DNA from: Tessaracoccus massiliensis
GTDB lineage: Bacteria; Actinomycetota; Actinomycetes; Propionibacteriales; Propionibacteriaceae
Direction of reading: 5' to 3'
Assembly: GCF_000826065.2 (NCBI RefSeq)
Contig: NZ_LN623537.1
Location: 1-64,000, forward strand
Length of the DNA: 64,000 nt
Shown: one piece after another, positions 36,451 through 45,766 of the stretch
How the letters are laid out: every line of letters starts with the position of its first letter
Position numbering within the stretch: the first letter of the stretch is position 1
Notes under the pieces: generated by a model
Seen by the model: only the letters and a program-made list of their open reading frames with translations
Told to the model about the DNA's origin: nothing
Database searches by the model: none
Position numbers and translations under genes: made by a program

Positions 36451-37341
36451 GTGAGCTTCTCCCATCTTCTGTTGGCCGAGGTGTCCAGACTGCGGTACCG
36501 CTCGCGAGCGCTGCTCGGCGCGCTGGCCATGCTGCTCCTGAGCCTGGTCGGACCACCCATGTGGATGCGCAACACCGCACCGGTCAGCCCGGCGGAATAC
36601 GAGGAGGCCGCCGCCGCCTACGAGGCGAGCCTGCCGGACTGCGGCAACTGCACCGTCGAGACGTATCTGCGCGAAAGCTGGGATTTCTCGGACGTGGTGC
36701 ACATCGGGATCGCGCCGTGGATGCTCATCCTCGCGGTGCTGGTGCTCATGCTGGTGATGGTCTACGTCGGCAGCGACTTCTCGTCGGGCGTGATCACCAC
36801 GCAGTTGACGTTCACCCCCAACCGGATGCGGCTGCTCGTCGGCCGGGTGCTGGTCTCGGGCCTGCTGGGCGCGATCCTCATGGGCATCGCGGTGCTGGCC
36901 TCGTCGGCGTTGAGCATCGTGTGGTTCGTGGCCCTCAACGGGTATGCGTCGCTGCCGGTGGGATCCGGGCTACTGGGTGTCATGGGAGCATCCCTGCTCC
37001 TGGGCCTGATCGTCGGAATCCTCGGCGCGCTGCTGGTGTTCCTGTTCCACGGCGCCGCGGTGGCGATGTCGCTGGTGGCGGCCATCCTCGTGGGCACCAC
37101 CCTCTTCGAGATCCTCGCCATCGACAGCACCCTGCCCCCGCACTGGCTGTACCACCTCATCCCCACGCGGCACGCGGAGTCGCTCGTCGTCGGCATGTCC
37201 CGCCGGAGCTATGACCAGTACCCGCTGGGCTCCACGACGGCGCTCACGCCGGAGGAGTCGCTGCTGTTCTTCGTCGGCCTGATAGTGCTGGGGGCCGTGT
37301 TGGCAGCGGTCGTGTTCCACCGTCGCGACATCAAGAACTGA
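36451..37341 (+). CDS. ABC-2 type transporter permease
   Basis: The protein has 296 residues from GTG 36451, directly after the ATPase stop. It has six hydrophobic segments, the first at residues 15-35 and a large external loop (36-85) that contains a cysteine pair in DCGNC. VGSDFSSGVITTQLTFTPNR is the cytoplasmic loop typical of this family of exporters. It should pair with the ATPase encoded at 35488-36450. Confidence 0.87.
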   Translation: MSFSHLLLAEVSRLRYRSRALLGALAMLLLSLVGPPMWMRNTAPVSPAEYEEAAAAYEASLPDCGNCTVETYLRESWDFSDVVHIGIAPWMLILAVLVLMLVMVYVGSDFSSGVITTQLTFTPNRMRLLVGRVLVSGLLGAILMGIAVLASSALSIVWFVALNGYASLPVGSGLLGVMGASLLLGLIVGILGALLVFLFHGAAVAMSLVAAILVGTTLFEILAIDSTLPPHWLYHLIPTRHAESLVVGMSRRSYDQYPLGSTTALTPEESLLFFVGLIVLGAVLAAVVFHRRDIKN

Positions 37342-37401
37342 CCGATCTGGCGCTTCGGTCAGCCGGCGGACGGCAAAGGGGCATGCCCTAGACTCCACCC
37401 C

Positions 37402-38832
37402 ATGCGTTACGTCTCCACCCGCGACCTGACGGGCGCGCCCGGGCTGCCGTTCAGCGACATCCTCCTCGAGGGGCTGGCGGCCGACGGCGGGCTGTACCTG
37501 CCGGAGAGCTACCCGCAGGTCAGCACCGAGCAACTCGACGCGTGGCGCACGCTGCTGGCCGAGGAGGGCTACGCGGCGCTGGCGTTCGAGATCGTCTCGC
37601 TGTTCATCGACGACATCCCCGCCGAAGATCTGCGGGGCATCGTGCAGCGGGCCTACGAGCCGTCGAAGTTCCTCGACCCCGCCGTCGTCCCGGTCACGCG
37701 GCTGGAGGACGGGCTGTGGCTGGCGCACCTGAGCAACGGTCCGTCGGTCGCGTTCAAGGACATGGCCATGCAGTTGCTCGGGGAGCTGTTCGCCTACGAG
37801 CTGGGCCGCCGCGGCGAGACCATCACCATCGTCGGCGCCACCAGCGGCGACACCGGCTCCTCCGCCATGTACGCGCTGCAGGGTAAGCCCGGCGTGCGGG
37901 TCTTCATGCTGTCGCCCAAGGGACGGATGACCCCGTTCCAGCAGGCGCAGATGTTCTCCCTCGACGACCCGGCGATCGTCAACATCGCCGTCGACGGCGT
38001 CTTCGACGACTGCCAGGACATCGTCAAGGCCCTCAACTCGGATGCGGACTTCAAGACCCGCCACCGCGTCGGCGCCGTCAACTCCATCAACTGGGCCCGC
38101 CTGCTGGCACAGGTGGTCTACTACTTCGCCGCCTGGCTCCAGGTGACGGATCATGAGCCCGGCCCCGTCAGCTTCGCCGTCCCGTCGGGCAACTTCGGCA
38201 ACATCGCCGCCGGCCACATCGCGCGCCAGATGGGGCTGCCCATCCACCGCCTGATCCTCGCCACCAACGAGAACAACGTGCTGGAGGAGTTCTTCCGCAC
38301 CGGTGTCTACCGCGTGCGCTCCGGTGCCGAGACGCTCGCCACGAGCTCACCGTCGATGGACATCTCCAAGGCCTCCAACTTCGAGCGGTTCGTCTTCGAC
38401 CTGCTGGGCCGCGACGGGGAGCAGGTGCGCTCGCTGTTCGTCGACTCCCTCGCCGAGGACGGCTCCTTCGACCTCAGCGGCACCCCCGAGTTCCGGAGCC
38501 AGGAGGAGCGTTTCGGCTTCGTAGCCGGACAGTCGACGCATCAGGACCGGCTGACCGAGATCCGCCGGGTGTACGAAGCCGACGGCGTGATCATCGACCC
38601 GCACACCGCTGACGGGGTGCACGTGGCGAGGGGGAGCGGCGTCGACGGCACGATCATCGTGTTGGAGACCGCCCTGCCGGTGAAGTTCGCCGAGACCATC
38701 GTCGAGGCGATCGGCGTGGTCCCCCCGCGTCCCGAGCGCTTCGAAGGGATCGAGGACCTGCCCCGCCGCGTCGTCGACGTCCCCAACGACCCCGCCGCCG
38801 TCCGCGAGATCATCGAGGCATCTGGTCCCTGA
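37402..38832 (+). CDS. thrC: Threonine synthase
   Basis: The protein has 476 residues, the size of the longer (E. coli-like) type. MRYVSTRDLTGAPGLPFSDI and GLAADGGLYLP are family blocks, and SVAFKDMAMQLLG has the lysine that holds pyridoxal phosphate. ATSGDTGSSAMYALQG is the phosphate-binding loop and VPSGNFGNIAAG a further cofactor block. It forms threonine from O-phosphohomoserine. It stands alone and is not next to hom or thrB. Confidence 0.96.
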   Translation: MRYVSTRDLTGAPGLPFSDILLEGLAADGGLYLPESYPQVSTEQLDAWRTLLAEEGYAALAFEIVSLFIDDIPAEDLRGIVQRAYEPSKFLDPAVVPVTRLEDGLWLAHLSNGPSVAFKDMAMQLLGELFAYELGRRGETITIVGATSGDTGSSAMYALQGKPGVRVFMLSPKGRMTPFQQAQMFSLDDPAIVNIAVDGVFDDCQDIVKALNSDADFKTRHRVGAVNSINWARLLAQVVYYFAAWLQVTDHEPGPVSFAVPSGNFGNIAAGHIARQMGLPIHRLILATNENNVLEEFFRTGVYRVRSGAETLATSSPSMDISKASNFERFVFDLLGRDGEQVRSLFVDSLAEDGSFDLSGTPEFRSQEERFGFVAGQSTHQDRLTEIRRVYEADGVIIDPHTADGVHVARGSGVDGTIIVLETALPVKFAETIVEAIGVVPPRPERFEGIEDLPRRVVDVPNDPAAVREIIEASGP

Positions 38833-38860
38833 GCGTCGCCCCGGGAGCTTGCGAGCCAGG

Positions 38861-38885
38861 CGACGACGAAGGGCCCCCGCAGCGT
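38861..38885. repeat. Dispersed intergenic repeat, copy B
   Basis: This is the inverse of 18978-19002 over 25 bp, and the flanks (GAGCGTCGC, GCGAGCCAGGCGACG) also agree in part with the other locus. It lies just after thrC. The rest of the gap up to 39082 has no gene. Confidence 0.7.
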
Positions 38886-39082
38886 GTCTGTTACCTGATG
38901 CACAGGTCGTATCCGCTGTCTCTGATGGAGGCCTTCGTCGCCCAAGCAGAAGGCACTTGCGTACCTCCGATCCGGCCACTCCTTCGCGTTTCGCTGATCC
39001 CTCGAGCGGGCCGTTTCGTGGGCCGACGATCTTGCCGTGCCTGCGGGTGGGATACTGCCGTTAGAGACTTGGGGGGGTTGCG

Positions 39083-40512
39083 ATGAACAAGTGCCGGGCG
39101 TGTGGCAGGCCGACCGTCGTGGAGGTGTGCGCGGACTGCGCGCGGTGGATCAATCCGCCCGGTCAGCAGGCAGGACCCCAGCAGATCCCCACTCCTCAGG
39201 CGCAGCCCACCGCGGCTGGCGCCCCGGCGACCACAGCTGGGCCTGGCGCCCCGCCTGAGGGCTGGTACCGCCAGCCCACGCAGCAGATGCCTCAACCGCA
39301 GCATCAGGTTCCTCAGCCGCAGTATCAGACATCACCGCACGGGTGGCAGGAGGCGCAACCCATGGCGCCTGAAGAGAAGCGCAACCGCTGGCTGCTGCCC
39401 ATCGGGATGGGCGTGGCGGTGTTCCTCGTCGGCGGGCTCCTGGCGGCGCTGTGGTTGCTGGGCGGTGAAGGCGACGACGTCGCCGCGCCGGCCCCCGTGA
39501 CCCCGGTGGCGACAACGGAGGAACCCACCGAGGAGCCGAGGCCCGAGCAGACGACCCCCGCACCGGCGGCACCCTCGCCCACCGAGGTGGCGCCCGAGCC
39601 CGTCGTCGAGACGGTCTTCGTCACCGCGCAGCCGGAGCCCAGCACCCCGCAGCCGGTACGCACCGTGGTGGTGACCGCCGCCCCCCCCAGACGGTCTTCG
39701 TCACCGCGCAGCCGGAGCCCAGCCCCCCGCAGCCGGTACGCACCGTGGTGGTGACCGCCGCCCCCCCCGCCGCCCCACCCGCCGACGGCGAACGCATCTC
39801 GGCGGCCGACGCCGCGGCCGGCCTCAACCACTACCTCGCCACCGTGGCGGGCGACCCGGGTGCAGGCTGGGAACTGCTCACCTATCGCCGCCAGGCGGTG
39901 GAGGACTGGGACAGCTACCAGGAGTTCTGGAGTTCCATCGCCTCGGCCCGCGTCTCAAACTGCACCGTCGACGAACAGGTGGGCCGCGCACAGTGCACGA
40001 TCCACACCACCACCAAGTCCGGGAAGAGCAACAGCGCGAAGACCACGCTGTGGGTGACCCGCGAGGACGGCGTCGTGAAGATCGACGTCGCAGGGGGTGG
40101 CAACCCGGCCCACCTCGACGCCGAGGCCAGGCTGGAGTCCTACCGCGCCGACGACCTGCCCTGGCTCTCGCACGACGGGCGCTGGGTGCTGGTGCTCTCC
40201 GCGAAACGGCCCGGCATCACCGACGAGTTGCAGACCGCAGCCAACGGGACCCACACCTTCTATTTCCCCGACATCCTCGCGGAGTATGAGTCCCTGGCCA
40301 GCCGCCTCTACGACGTGGACGTGCTGATGCTGCGGACGGCCGACTTCGGCAAGCAGGGTGGCACGGACCTGTGGTTCACCGTCGCCGATCCGGGAGGCCT
40401 CAACTCGGAGGAGGACGCCAAGGCCTGGTGCGCGGCGGCGTTCCCCGAGCTGTCGGGCAAGGCGCTGAGCAACCAGTGTCTGCCGCGGAAGATGACGGCA
40501 CCCCACTGGTGA
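39083..40512 (+). pseudogene. Zinc-ribbon, single-helix membrane protein frameshifted by an 80-bp tandem duplication
   Basis: ATG 39083 gives MNKCRACGRPTVVEVCADCA, a short zinc ribbon with two CxxC pairs, then a Pro/Gln-rich stretch and one membrane helix (LLPIGMGVAVFLVGGLLAAL). A Pro/Thr/Glu-rich linker leads to an extracellular domain of about 240 residues starting DGERISAADAAAGLNHYL and ending KMTAPHW at 40512. The linker holds two 80-bp units. With only one unit the whole reads as a single frame of 449 residues; with two, the first frame stops at 39754. The external domain is not one that I recognise. Confidence 0.8.
39609..39768 (+). repeat. 80-bp tandem duplication, each copy ending in eight C
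   Basis: Units 39609-39688 and 39689-39768 differ at one base (A or C in the middle). Each begins AGACGGTCTTCGTCACCGCG and ends in a C8 run. Because 80 is not a multiple of three, the second copy shifts the reading frame. Confidence 0.95.
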
Positions 40513-40586
40513 CGGAGGGGCCGGGTGCCGGCCTGCTTTAGCAGTTTCCCTTCCGAGATAACCGCTTGTCGGGTACTAATAGGTGC

Positions 40587-41411
40587 GTGACAGCATTTGA
40601 GTTTGTCGGAGATTGGTCCGGCCAGTTGATCGCCACGTCGATCCACGCCGGGCATGACCTGAGCGCCGAGATCGCCGAGCTGATGATCCTCGATGAGGAC
40701 GATCGCTTCCGCGAGGAGGACCCGTTCACCGACATCATCGCGTCGCGTGCGCCGGCCCGCGTCGTCGTGCACCGGTCCCGCTTCGAAACCGACCTCAACC
40801 GCATCCGCTCCAAGGCCGTTTACCGGAAGCCGGAAGACTGCTGGGGCCTCGACGTCTGGGAGACCGGCGAGCTCCCCGACGACGCGGTCGACATTGCGCT
40901 GGCGGGCTACGACGAGTTCTTCGTCGAGTTGGCCAAGCGTCTCGACGTGGTGGCCGAGCGCGGTCCGTTCGTGCTGTACGACGTGCACTCCTACAACCAC
41001 CGCCGCAACGGCGCCGACGCCGATCCGGAGCCCGAAGAAGACAACCCCGAGGTCAACCTGGGCACCGGCTCGGCGGATCACGTCACGTTCGGCGCAGTGA
41101 TCGGCGCCTTCCGCCAGACGATGATCGATCAGGGTTTCGACGTGCGCGACAACGTGAAGTTCAAGGGCCAGAACCTGGCCTGGTTCATCCACGACCGCTA
41201 CCCGGGTGTCGGCTGCGTGCTCGCCATCGAGTTCAAGAAGACCTTCATGGACGAGTGGACCGGCGAGCCGGATCACGCCCGCATCGAGGAACTGGCAGAC
41301 GCGCTGGAGAAGACCTTCGGCCCCGTCCAGGAGGCCCTCGCCCAGATCCCCGAGCGGCACATCCCCCAGTTCCGCGACCCCGAAGAGGCTGAGGAGGGCG
41401 ACAGCCAGTGA
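40587..41411 (+). CDS. N-formylglutamate amidohydrolase-like protein
   Basis: The protein has 274 residues from GTG 40587 (TTG 40566 is possible). It belongs to the FGase family, related to zinc-dependent carboxypeptidase-like folds: ATSIHAGHDLSAEIAEL has the first His block, RFREEDPFTD the acidic block, and VLYDVHSYNHRR another zinc or substrate block. The usual role is cleavage of N-formylglutamate in histidine breakdown, but no hut genes are nearby. It is instead joined by GTGA overlap to the DUF1704 gene, and through it to an ATP-grasp gene. A related amide substrate is therefore likely. The exact reaction is inferred. Confidence 0.82.
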   Translation: MTAFEFVGDWSGQLIATSIHAGHDLSAEIAELMILDEDDRFREEDPFTDIIASRAPARVVVHRSRFETDLNRIRSKAVYRKPEDCWGLDVWETGELPDDAVDIALAGYDEFFVELAKRLDVVAERGPFVLYDVHSYNHRRNGADADPEPEEDNPEVNLGTGSADHVTFGAVIGAFRQTMIDQGFDVRDNVKFKGQNLAWFIHDRYPGVGCVLAIEFKKTFMDEWTGEPDHARIEELADALEKTFGPVQEALAQIPERHIPQFRDPEEAEEGDSQ

Positions 41412-42577
41412 GCCCCAATCCGCTCGCGATGGTCGACCAGGCCATCGACCTGCAGTTGTCCCAGCTCAGCACCAGCTTCCGCTTCATCCTCGACATCACC
41501 CCGATCGACGCCGACGACGTCAAGGATGCGTTCCTCGCCGGCGATGTCGACGAGCCGGAGTTCACCTACCGCGACTACATCATCGAGCCAGAGGTGCTGC
41601 TCACCGTGCTGCACAGCATCGACGTGAGCCGAGTGCAGGACACGACGGTGGCCGCGCTGCTGCGCAACAAACACCGCGAGCTGGACCTCCAACTGTCGAT
41701 GCTGCGGTGCCGCGGCTCCGAGGATTTCCGCAACCTCAGCATCGAACTGTTCGGCAGCGTCCACCAGGAGTTGCTCACCGCGGCCGAATCCATCCTCGCC
41801 CGCGTCGAGCCCCAGGCCTGGACGGGGGACCGGCTCTCGGCCGAGGAGTTCCTCGGCCTGGCCAACGAGGAGCTCAACTACTACCGTTCGCTGGAACCCC
41901 AGGTGGACATCCACGCGGAGATCCGCCCGGATTCCACCGGCGTGATGGTCTCCGACAACGTGCTGATCATCGGGCCGGAGGCGGGGGTCTCGGCAGACCG
42001 CGCCAACGCGCTGATCCAGCACGAGGTGGGCACCCATCTCGTCACCCAGGTCAACGGGTCCCACCAGCCCCTGCAGGTGATGGGCACCGGCCTCGCCGGC
42101 TACGACGAGACCCAGGAGGGCCTCGCCGTCCTGGCAGAGCTGGCCTGCGGCGAGCTCACCGCGTCGCGGCTGCGGCAGTTGGCGGGGCGCGTGATCACCG
42201 TGTCGCGGATGCTGGGCGGCGCGTCGTTCCGCGAATGCTGGGAGGGCCTCGTGGAGGCCGGCTTCCGGCCCGGCGGCGCGTTCTCCACCGTGATGCGCAT
42301 CTTCCGCTCAGGCGGCCTCACCAAGGACGCCTGCTACCTGCGTGGCCTGCTCGACCTCCTCGGCCACCTCCGCAGCGGCGGCGAGCTGGGGGCCTTCTTC
42401 CTCGGCAAGTTCGCCCTGCAGGATCTCCCCCTCATCGAAGAGCTGAACGCGCGTGGCGTGCTCAGCGAGCCCGTCGTCCTGCCCCGGTGGTTTGACGACG
42501 ACACGGGACGCGAGCGGCTCGTCGCCGCCTCCAAGTCCACCGACCCCACCGAACTCATCCAAGGAGTTGCAGCATGA
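41408..42577 (+). CDS. DUF1704-family HExxxH metallopeptidase-like protein (QEGLA motif)
   Basis: The protein has 389 residues. IQHEVGTHLVTQVNG gives the HExxxH zinc site and YDETQEGLAVLAELA the QEGLA block with the third ligand. These are the marks of DUF1704, called flavohaemoglobin expression-modulating QEGLA protein in older records. In animals the family includes MATCAP, a carboxypeptidase that removes the terminal tyrosine from tubulin. No signal or membrane helix is seen. The start overlaps the amidohydrolase stop, and the stop overlaps the next start (ATGA), so the three products are made together. I expect a peptide or amide hydrolase; the substrate is unknown. Confidence 0.85.
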   Translation: MSPNPLAMVDQAIDLQLSQLSTSFRFILDITPIDADDVKDAFLAGDVDEPEFTYRDYIIEPEVLLTVLHSIDVSRVQDTTVAALLRNKHRELDLQLSMLRCRGSEDFRNLSIELFGSVHQELLTAAESILARVEPQAWTGDRLSAEEFLGLANEELNYYRSLEPQVDIHAEIRPDSTGVMVSDNVLIIGPEAGVSADRANALIQHEVGTHLVTQVNGSHQPLQVMGTGLAGYDETQEGLAVLAELACGELTASRLRQLAGRVITVSRMLGGASFRECWEGLVEAGFRPGGAFSTVMRIFRSGGLTKDACYLRGLLDLLGHLRSGGELGAFFLGKFALQDLPLIEELNARGVLSEPVVLPRWFDDDTGRERLVAASKSTDPTELIQGVAA

Positions 42578-43617
42578 AGATCGGATTCGTCGTCAACGAC
42601 GTCAGCACCGAACTGCCCCAGTACACGACCACGAGGCTGGCCATGCAGGCCACCAACATGGGCCACGAGGTCTCCCTGATGGGCATGGGCAACTTCGCCT
42701 ACGAGCCCGACGGTTCCCTCAGCGCCCGCGCCCGCGGCGTGGCCGGCAAGAACTACCGCTCGCTCGAGCGCTACCTCGAGGAAGTGCAGAAGCCCGTCTC
42801 GGAGGAGCGCACCCCGCTCAGCGAGTACGACGTGGTGATGCTGCGCTCTGACCCGGCGGACGACGCCAACGAAGCCGCCTGGGCCAACAACGCCGGGGTC
42901 GCCTTCGGGCAACTCATCGCGTCGACGGGCGTGCTGGTCGTCAACGACCCGGGCAGCCTGGCCAACGCCCTGTCGAAGGCGTACTTCCAGCACTTCCCGG
43001 AGATCGTGCGCCCCACCACCCTGATCTCGCGCGACGAGGATCAGATCACCTCCTTCATCAAGGACCTCGGCGGCAGGGCCGTGCTCAAGCCCCTCCAAGG
43101 CTCCGGCGGCAGCGGGGTGTTCCTCGTCAACACCGACGAGTCGCCCAACCTGAGCCAGATCATCGAGGCCATCGCCCGCGACGGCTACATCGTCGCCCAG
43201 GAATACCTCGAGGAGGCGAAGAACGGCGACGTGCGGATGTTCGTGATGAATGGCAAGCCGCTCGAGATGAACGGCAAGTACGCGGCGTTCCGCCGCAAGT
43301 CCTCGGGCTCCGACATGCGTTCCAACATGTCTGCCGGCGGCAAGGCGATGGCCGTGAAGGTCACCGACGAGATGCTCGCCATGGTCGACGTGGTGCGGCC
43401 CAAGCTGGTGGCAGACGGCATGTTCCTCGTCGGCCTCGACATCGTCGGCGACAAGCTGATGGAGGTCAACGTGTTCAGCCCGGGCGGCCTGGGCTCCTGC
43501 CAGCACCTCTACGAGGAGAACTTCGCGGTCAAGGTGATCGAGGACCTCGAGCGCAAGATCGCCATAAGGGGTCACTACACCGGCCAGATCAAGAACATGG
43601 ACCTGGCCACCGTCTGA
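42574..43617 (+). CDS. ATP-grasp ligase, glutathione-synthetase-like
   Basis: The protein has 347 residues and starts MKIGFVVNDVSTELPQY. It has the three-part ATP-grasp layout of the GshB/RimK type: VMLRSDPADD, VLVVNDPGSLANALSKAY, VLKPLQGSGGSGVFLV as the ATP-binding loop, VAQEYLEEAKNGDVRMFVMN, and a metal site in MEVNVFSPGGLG. Such ligases join a carboxyl group to an amine with ATP. Actinobacteria normally use mycothiol, not glutathione, so true glutathione synthesis is not likely, and there is no gshA. The partner genes point to an amino-acid linkage that the upstream hydrolase may remove. Confidence 0.85.
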   Translation: MKIGFVVNDVSTELPQYTTTRLAMQATNMGHEVSLMGMGNFAYEPDGSLSARARGVAGKNYRSLERYLEEVQKPVSEERTPLSEYDVVMLRSDPADDANEAAWANNAGVAFGQLIASTGVLVVNDPGSLANALSKAYFQHFPEIVRPTTLISRDEDQITSFIKDLGGRAVLKPLQGSGGSGVFLVNTDESPNLSQIIEAIARDGYIVAQEYLEEAKNGDVRMFVMNGKPLEMNGKYAAFRRKSSGSDMRSNMSAGGKAMAVKVTDEMLAMVDVVRPKLVADGMFLVGLDIVGDKLMEVNVFSPGGLGSCQHLYEENFAVKVIEDLERKIAIRGHYTGQIKNMDLATV

Positions 43618-43680
43618 TCGCTGGCTGAGCCGCCCCGCTGGTTGAGCCCGCCCTTCGTCGCTCGTAGAGCTCGCGATCAG
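43618..43680. repeat. Intergenic repeat of the GGCTCAACCAGCG family
   Basis: The 63-bp gap between convergent genes contains CGCTGGTTGAGCC (about 43638), the inverse of the end of the 19159-19243 units, and GAGCTCGCGATCAGT, also seen in part there. It contains no gene. Confidence 0.55.
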
Positions 43681-45525
43681 TTAGCTGAAGCGCACCATGT
43701 TGTTGAAGCGGAACTCGCGCACCCACTCGTAGACCTTCGCGCCGTCGGGCTTGGTGACCAGTGCGATGGCGTCTGACTCCGTGTAGCTGCGGCACCCGTT
43801 GCGACCCGTGGCGGCGGTGTCGCACTCCGTGCGCCACTTGCGGCCGTCGGCCGCGGTCCAGGCCCCGGTCTGGCCCAGCGGGTTGCCCTTCCACAGCGGC
43901 CTGGGGGAGGCCTTGTAGGTGAGGTTGTTGAACGCCCACCCGTTGCTCTGCACGAACCGGCCGCCCGTCTGCGTCACCGTGGTGGCCCAGATCTCGGTGC
44001 GGCAGCGCTCTGTGCGGGAGTAGGGCTCGCACGTGGTCTTCCAGCGGCGACCGTTGACGTTGTGCTCGCCCGGCGTGATGTAGATGTCCAGCGGCGCGGG
44101 CTTGGCCGGGGCCGGGTACACGTCGAGGTAGTTGCCGCGCTCGGTGTGCCGGTTGCCCAGCGGGCCCTTGGCGGCGTCGACGATCACGTTGCTGATGACC
44201 TGCTTGGCGAACGCCACGGAGCGCGCGTCGTACGTGATGCCGGGGGCGAGTGCAAAGGCGAAGCCCATGGTGCCCAGGTTGAACACGCCTGCCGTGGACG
44301 GGGCGACGTAGTAGGTGATGTCCGAGATGCCCTGACGGGTGGCGCAGTTGAACGACGAGTGCGCGCCGATGTGGACGCCCTTGGGAGAATCCGGGCCGGC
44401 CTTGTCCACCTCGTGGCCGATCAGCTGCGGATACCGGGCGCCCTTCTTCGCGCCGGTGCCCTTGAAGGCCCAGAAGTTCGGGTCGAAGACAACAAGATCC
44501 GTCTGCGGGTTGGAGCCGTCGCAGTCGTACTGCGAGCCCAGCAGCTTGGCCTCCGGGTTGGGATACGGCTCGGAGCGGAACGTGCCGGTGGAGGTGCGGT
44601 CCTGCACCGGATCCAGGTGGCTCAGCTTGTAGGAGGTCACCTCGGTGAAATCCGAGTTGAACCGGGTGCGGTAGTACATGGCGTTGGAGCCCAGCGAGAC
44701 CAGGTTGGTGCCGCGGGCCACGAGCGTCTCGGCGTGCTGGCGCATCTCGACGGACCAGTACTCGTCGTGACCCAGCAGGACCAGTGCCCTGGAGCCGCGG
44801 AAGGAATCAGCGCCGCGGTGCAGTTCGGAGTTGGTGGTGTAGCTGAGCTTGACCCCCTGCTCCTCCAGGGAGGACAGGTACTGCAGCAGCCCCAACTCGT
44901 AGCGGTAGAACTTGTCCGCGCCGTTGCCGCGGTTGGGGCGGTGCATGCTCACCGTGTAGGAACGGTTCAGGGCGCTACCATCGGGCAAGCCCACATACAG
45001 GGAGTAGCCGCCGACGCTGTTGTAGGCCGCGTGCGTCGAGGTGGCGAACATCACGGTGACCGCCCCGTCGTGGCTGGGGGAGCGCAGGAACATCGACGCG
45101 TAGCGCTGCCGGCCCTTGTTGTCGGTGAGCTTCGCGAGGTACGCGCCCGGCTCCCAGCCCGTCGTGTCGAAGCGGTGGGTCACCTTCCATCCTGAGCAAT
45201 CCACCACCTTGTTGCGGGTGACGCAATCCGGCTGGTCCACCAGCGCCTGCGGCGGGGCCTGGGCCACCAGCTTGGCGCCAGCGCCGTCGTAGTGGCCCAT
45301 GCGGAACACATCGACGGCGACCGTGGCCGCCGTGCCGTCCACCTTCAACTGGAACTGGTCTCCGGGCAGCAGCGACTCGCCCACGGCGTAGCCGGAGAGC
45401 ACCCACCAATCCGCGGGCGTCCCGCTGATCCGCCACTGCGGATCTGCGGCGGAGGCCTGCTGCGCCGGGGCGATGGCCCCGGCGAGCGAGACCATCAGGA
45501 CAACGATCAGCAACTTCATCTTCAT
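43681..45525 (-). CDS. Secreted N,N-dimethylformamidase large-subunit-like protein with C-terminal repeat domain
   Basis: The protein has 614 residues from ATG 45525, seven bases after AAGGAG. A Sec signal (MKMKLLIVVLMVSLAGAIAP) ends near ASA. Residues 40-460 resemble the DmfA2 large subunit: VFRMGHYDGAGAKLV, GAYLAKLTDNKGRQRYASMF, VLLGHDEYWSVEMR and GSNAMYYRTRF. That fold is shared with some carbohydrate-active proteins, so amidase action is uncertain. The C-terminus has two copies of an unrecognised cysteine-bearing motif: RRWKTTCEPYSRTERCRTEI and RKWRTECDTAATGRNGCRSY. Remnants of this domain occur at 24200-24310 and 45767-45949. It would act outside the cell. Confidence 0.75.
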   Translation of the reverse strand: MKMKLLIVVLMVSLAGAIAPAQQASAADPQWRISGTPADWWVLSGYAVGESLLPGDQFQLKVDGTAATVAVDVFRMGHYDGAGAKLVAQAPPQALVDQPDCVTRNKVVDCSGWKVTHRFDTTGWEPGAYLAKLTDNKGRQRYASMFLRSPSHDGAVTVMFATSTHAAYNSVGGYSLYVGLPDGSALNRSYTVSMHRPNRGNGADKFYRYELGLLQYLSSLEEQGVKLSYTTNSELHRGADSFRGSRALVLLGHDEYWSVEMRQHAETLVARGTNLVSLGSNAMYYRTRFNSDFTEVTSYKLSHLDPVQDRTSTGTFRSEPYPNPEAKLLGSQYDCDGSNPQTDLVVFDPNFWAFKGTGAKKGARYPQLIGHEVDKAGPDSPKGVHIGAHSSFNCATRQGISDITYYVAPSTAGVFNLGTMGFAFALAPGITYDARSVAFAKQVISNVIVDAAKGPLGNRHTERGNYLDVYPAPAKPAPLDIYITPGEHNVNGRRWKTTCEPYSRTERCRTEIWATTVTQTGGRFVQSNGWAFNNLTYKASPRPLWKGNPLGQTGAWTAADGRKWRTECDTAATGRNGCRSYTESDAIALVTKPDGAKVYEWVREFRFNNMVRFS

Positions 45526-45577
45526 CGACGGGCTCCTTGTCTAGGTCACCTCAGACTAGCTGCCGGGTGCGACAGTT

Positions 45578-45766
45578 TCAGGCGTGGGTGGTGTGCAGCT
45601 GTTCCTGCTTGTCCTGGAAGGCCTTGGTGGCGAGGATGCTGATCAGCAGGATGAGCTCGAAGGCGTTGGTGATCGCGCCGCTCTCGATGGGCAGCTCGAT
45701 GGCGCTGCCGATGGTCATGATGACAGCGCCGACGAACAGCCAGGGCCACTTCTGCTTCCACCACAC
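45578..45766 (-). CDS. Small two-helix membrane protein
   Basis: The protein has 62 residues from GTG 45766, starting MWWKQKWPWLFVGAVIMTIG and followed by a second helix (AFELILLISILATKAF). The gene begins exactly where the remnant of a repeat domain starts on the other strand, so its own upstream part may have been replaced. There is no clear ribosome site. I do not recognise the family. Confidence 0.5.
   Translation of the reverse strand: MWWKQKWPWLFVGAVIMTIGSAIELPIESGAITNAFELILLISILATKAFQDKQEQLHTTHA

Noticed and set aside
34018-36702. A very long minus-strand open frame opposite the mannosyltransferase and ABC genes
   Set aside because: Both plus-strand genes have full domain motifs; the minus frame is Arg/His/Pro/Gln-rich with no domain.
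42574-43617. Glutathione synthetase gshB as a firm gene name
   Set aside because: No gshA is present, actinobacteria normally use mycothiol, and the operon partners point elsewhere; only the ATP-grasp fold is supported.
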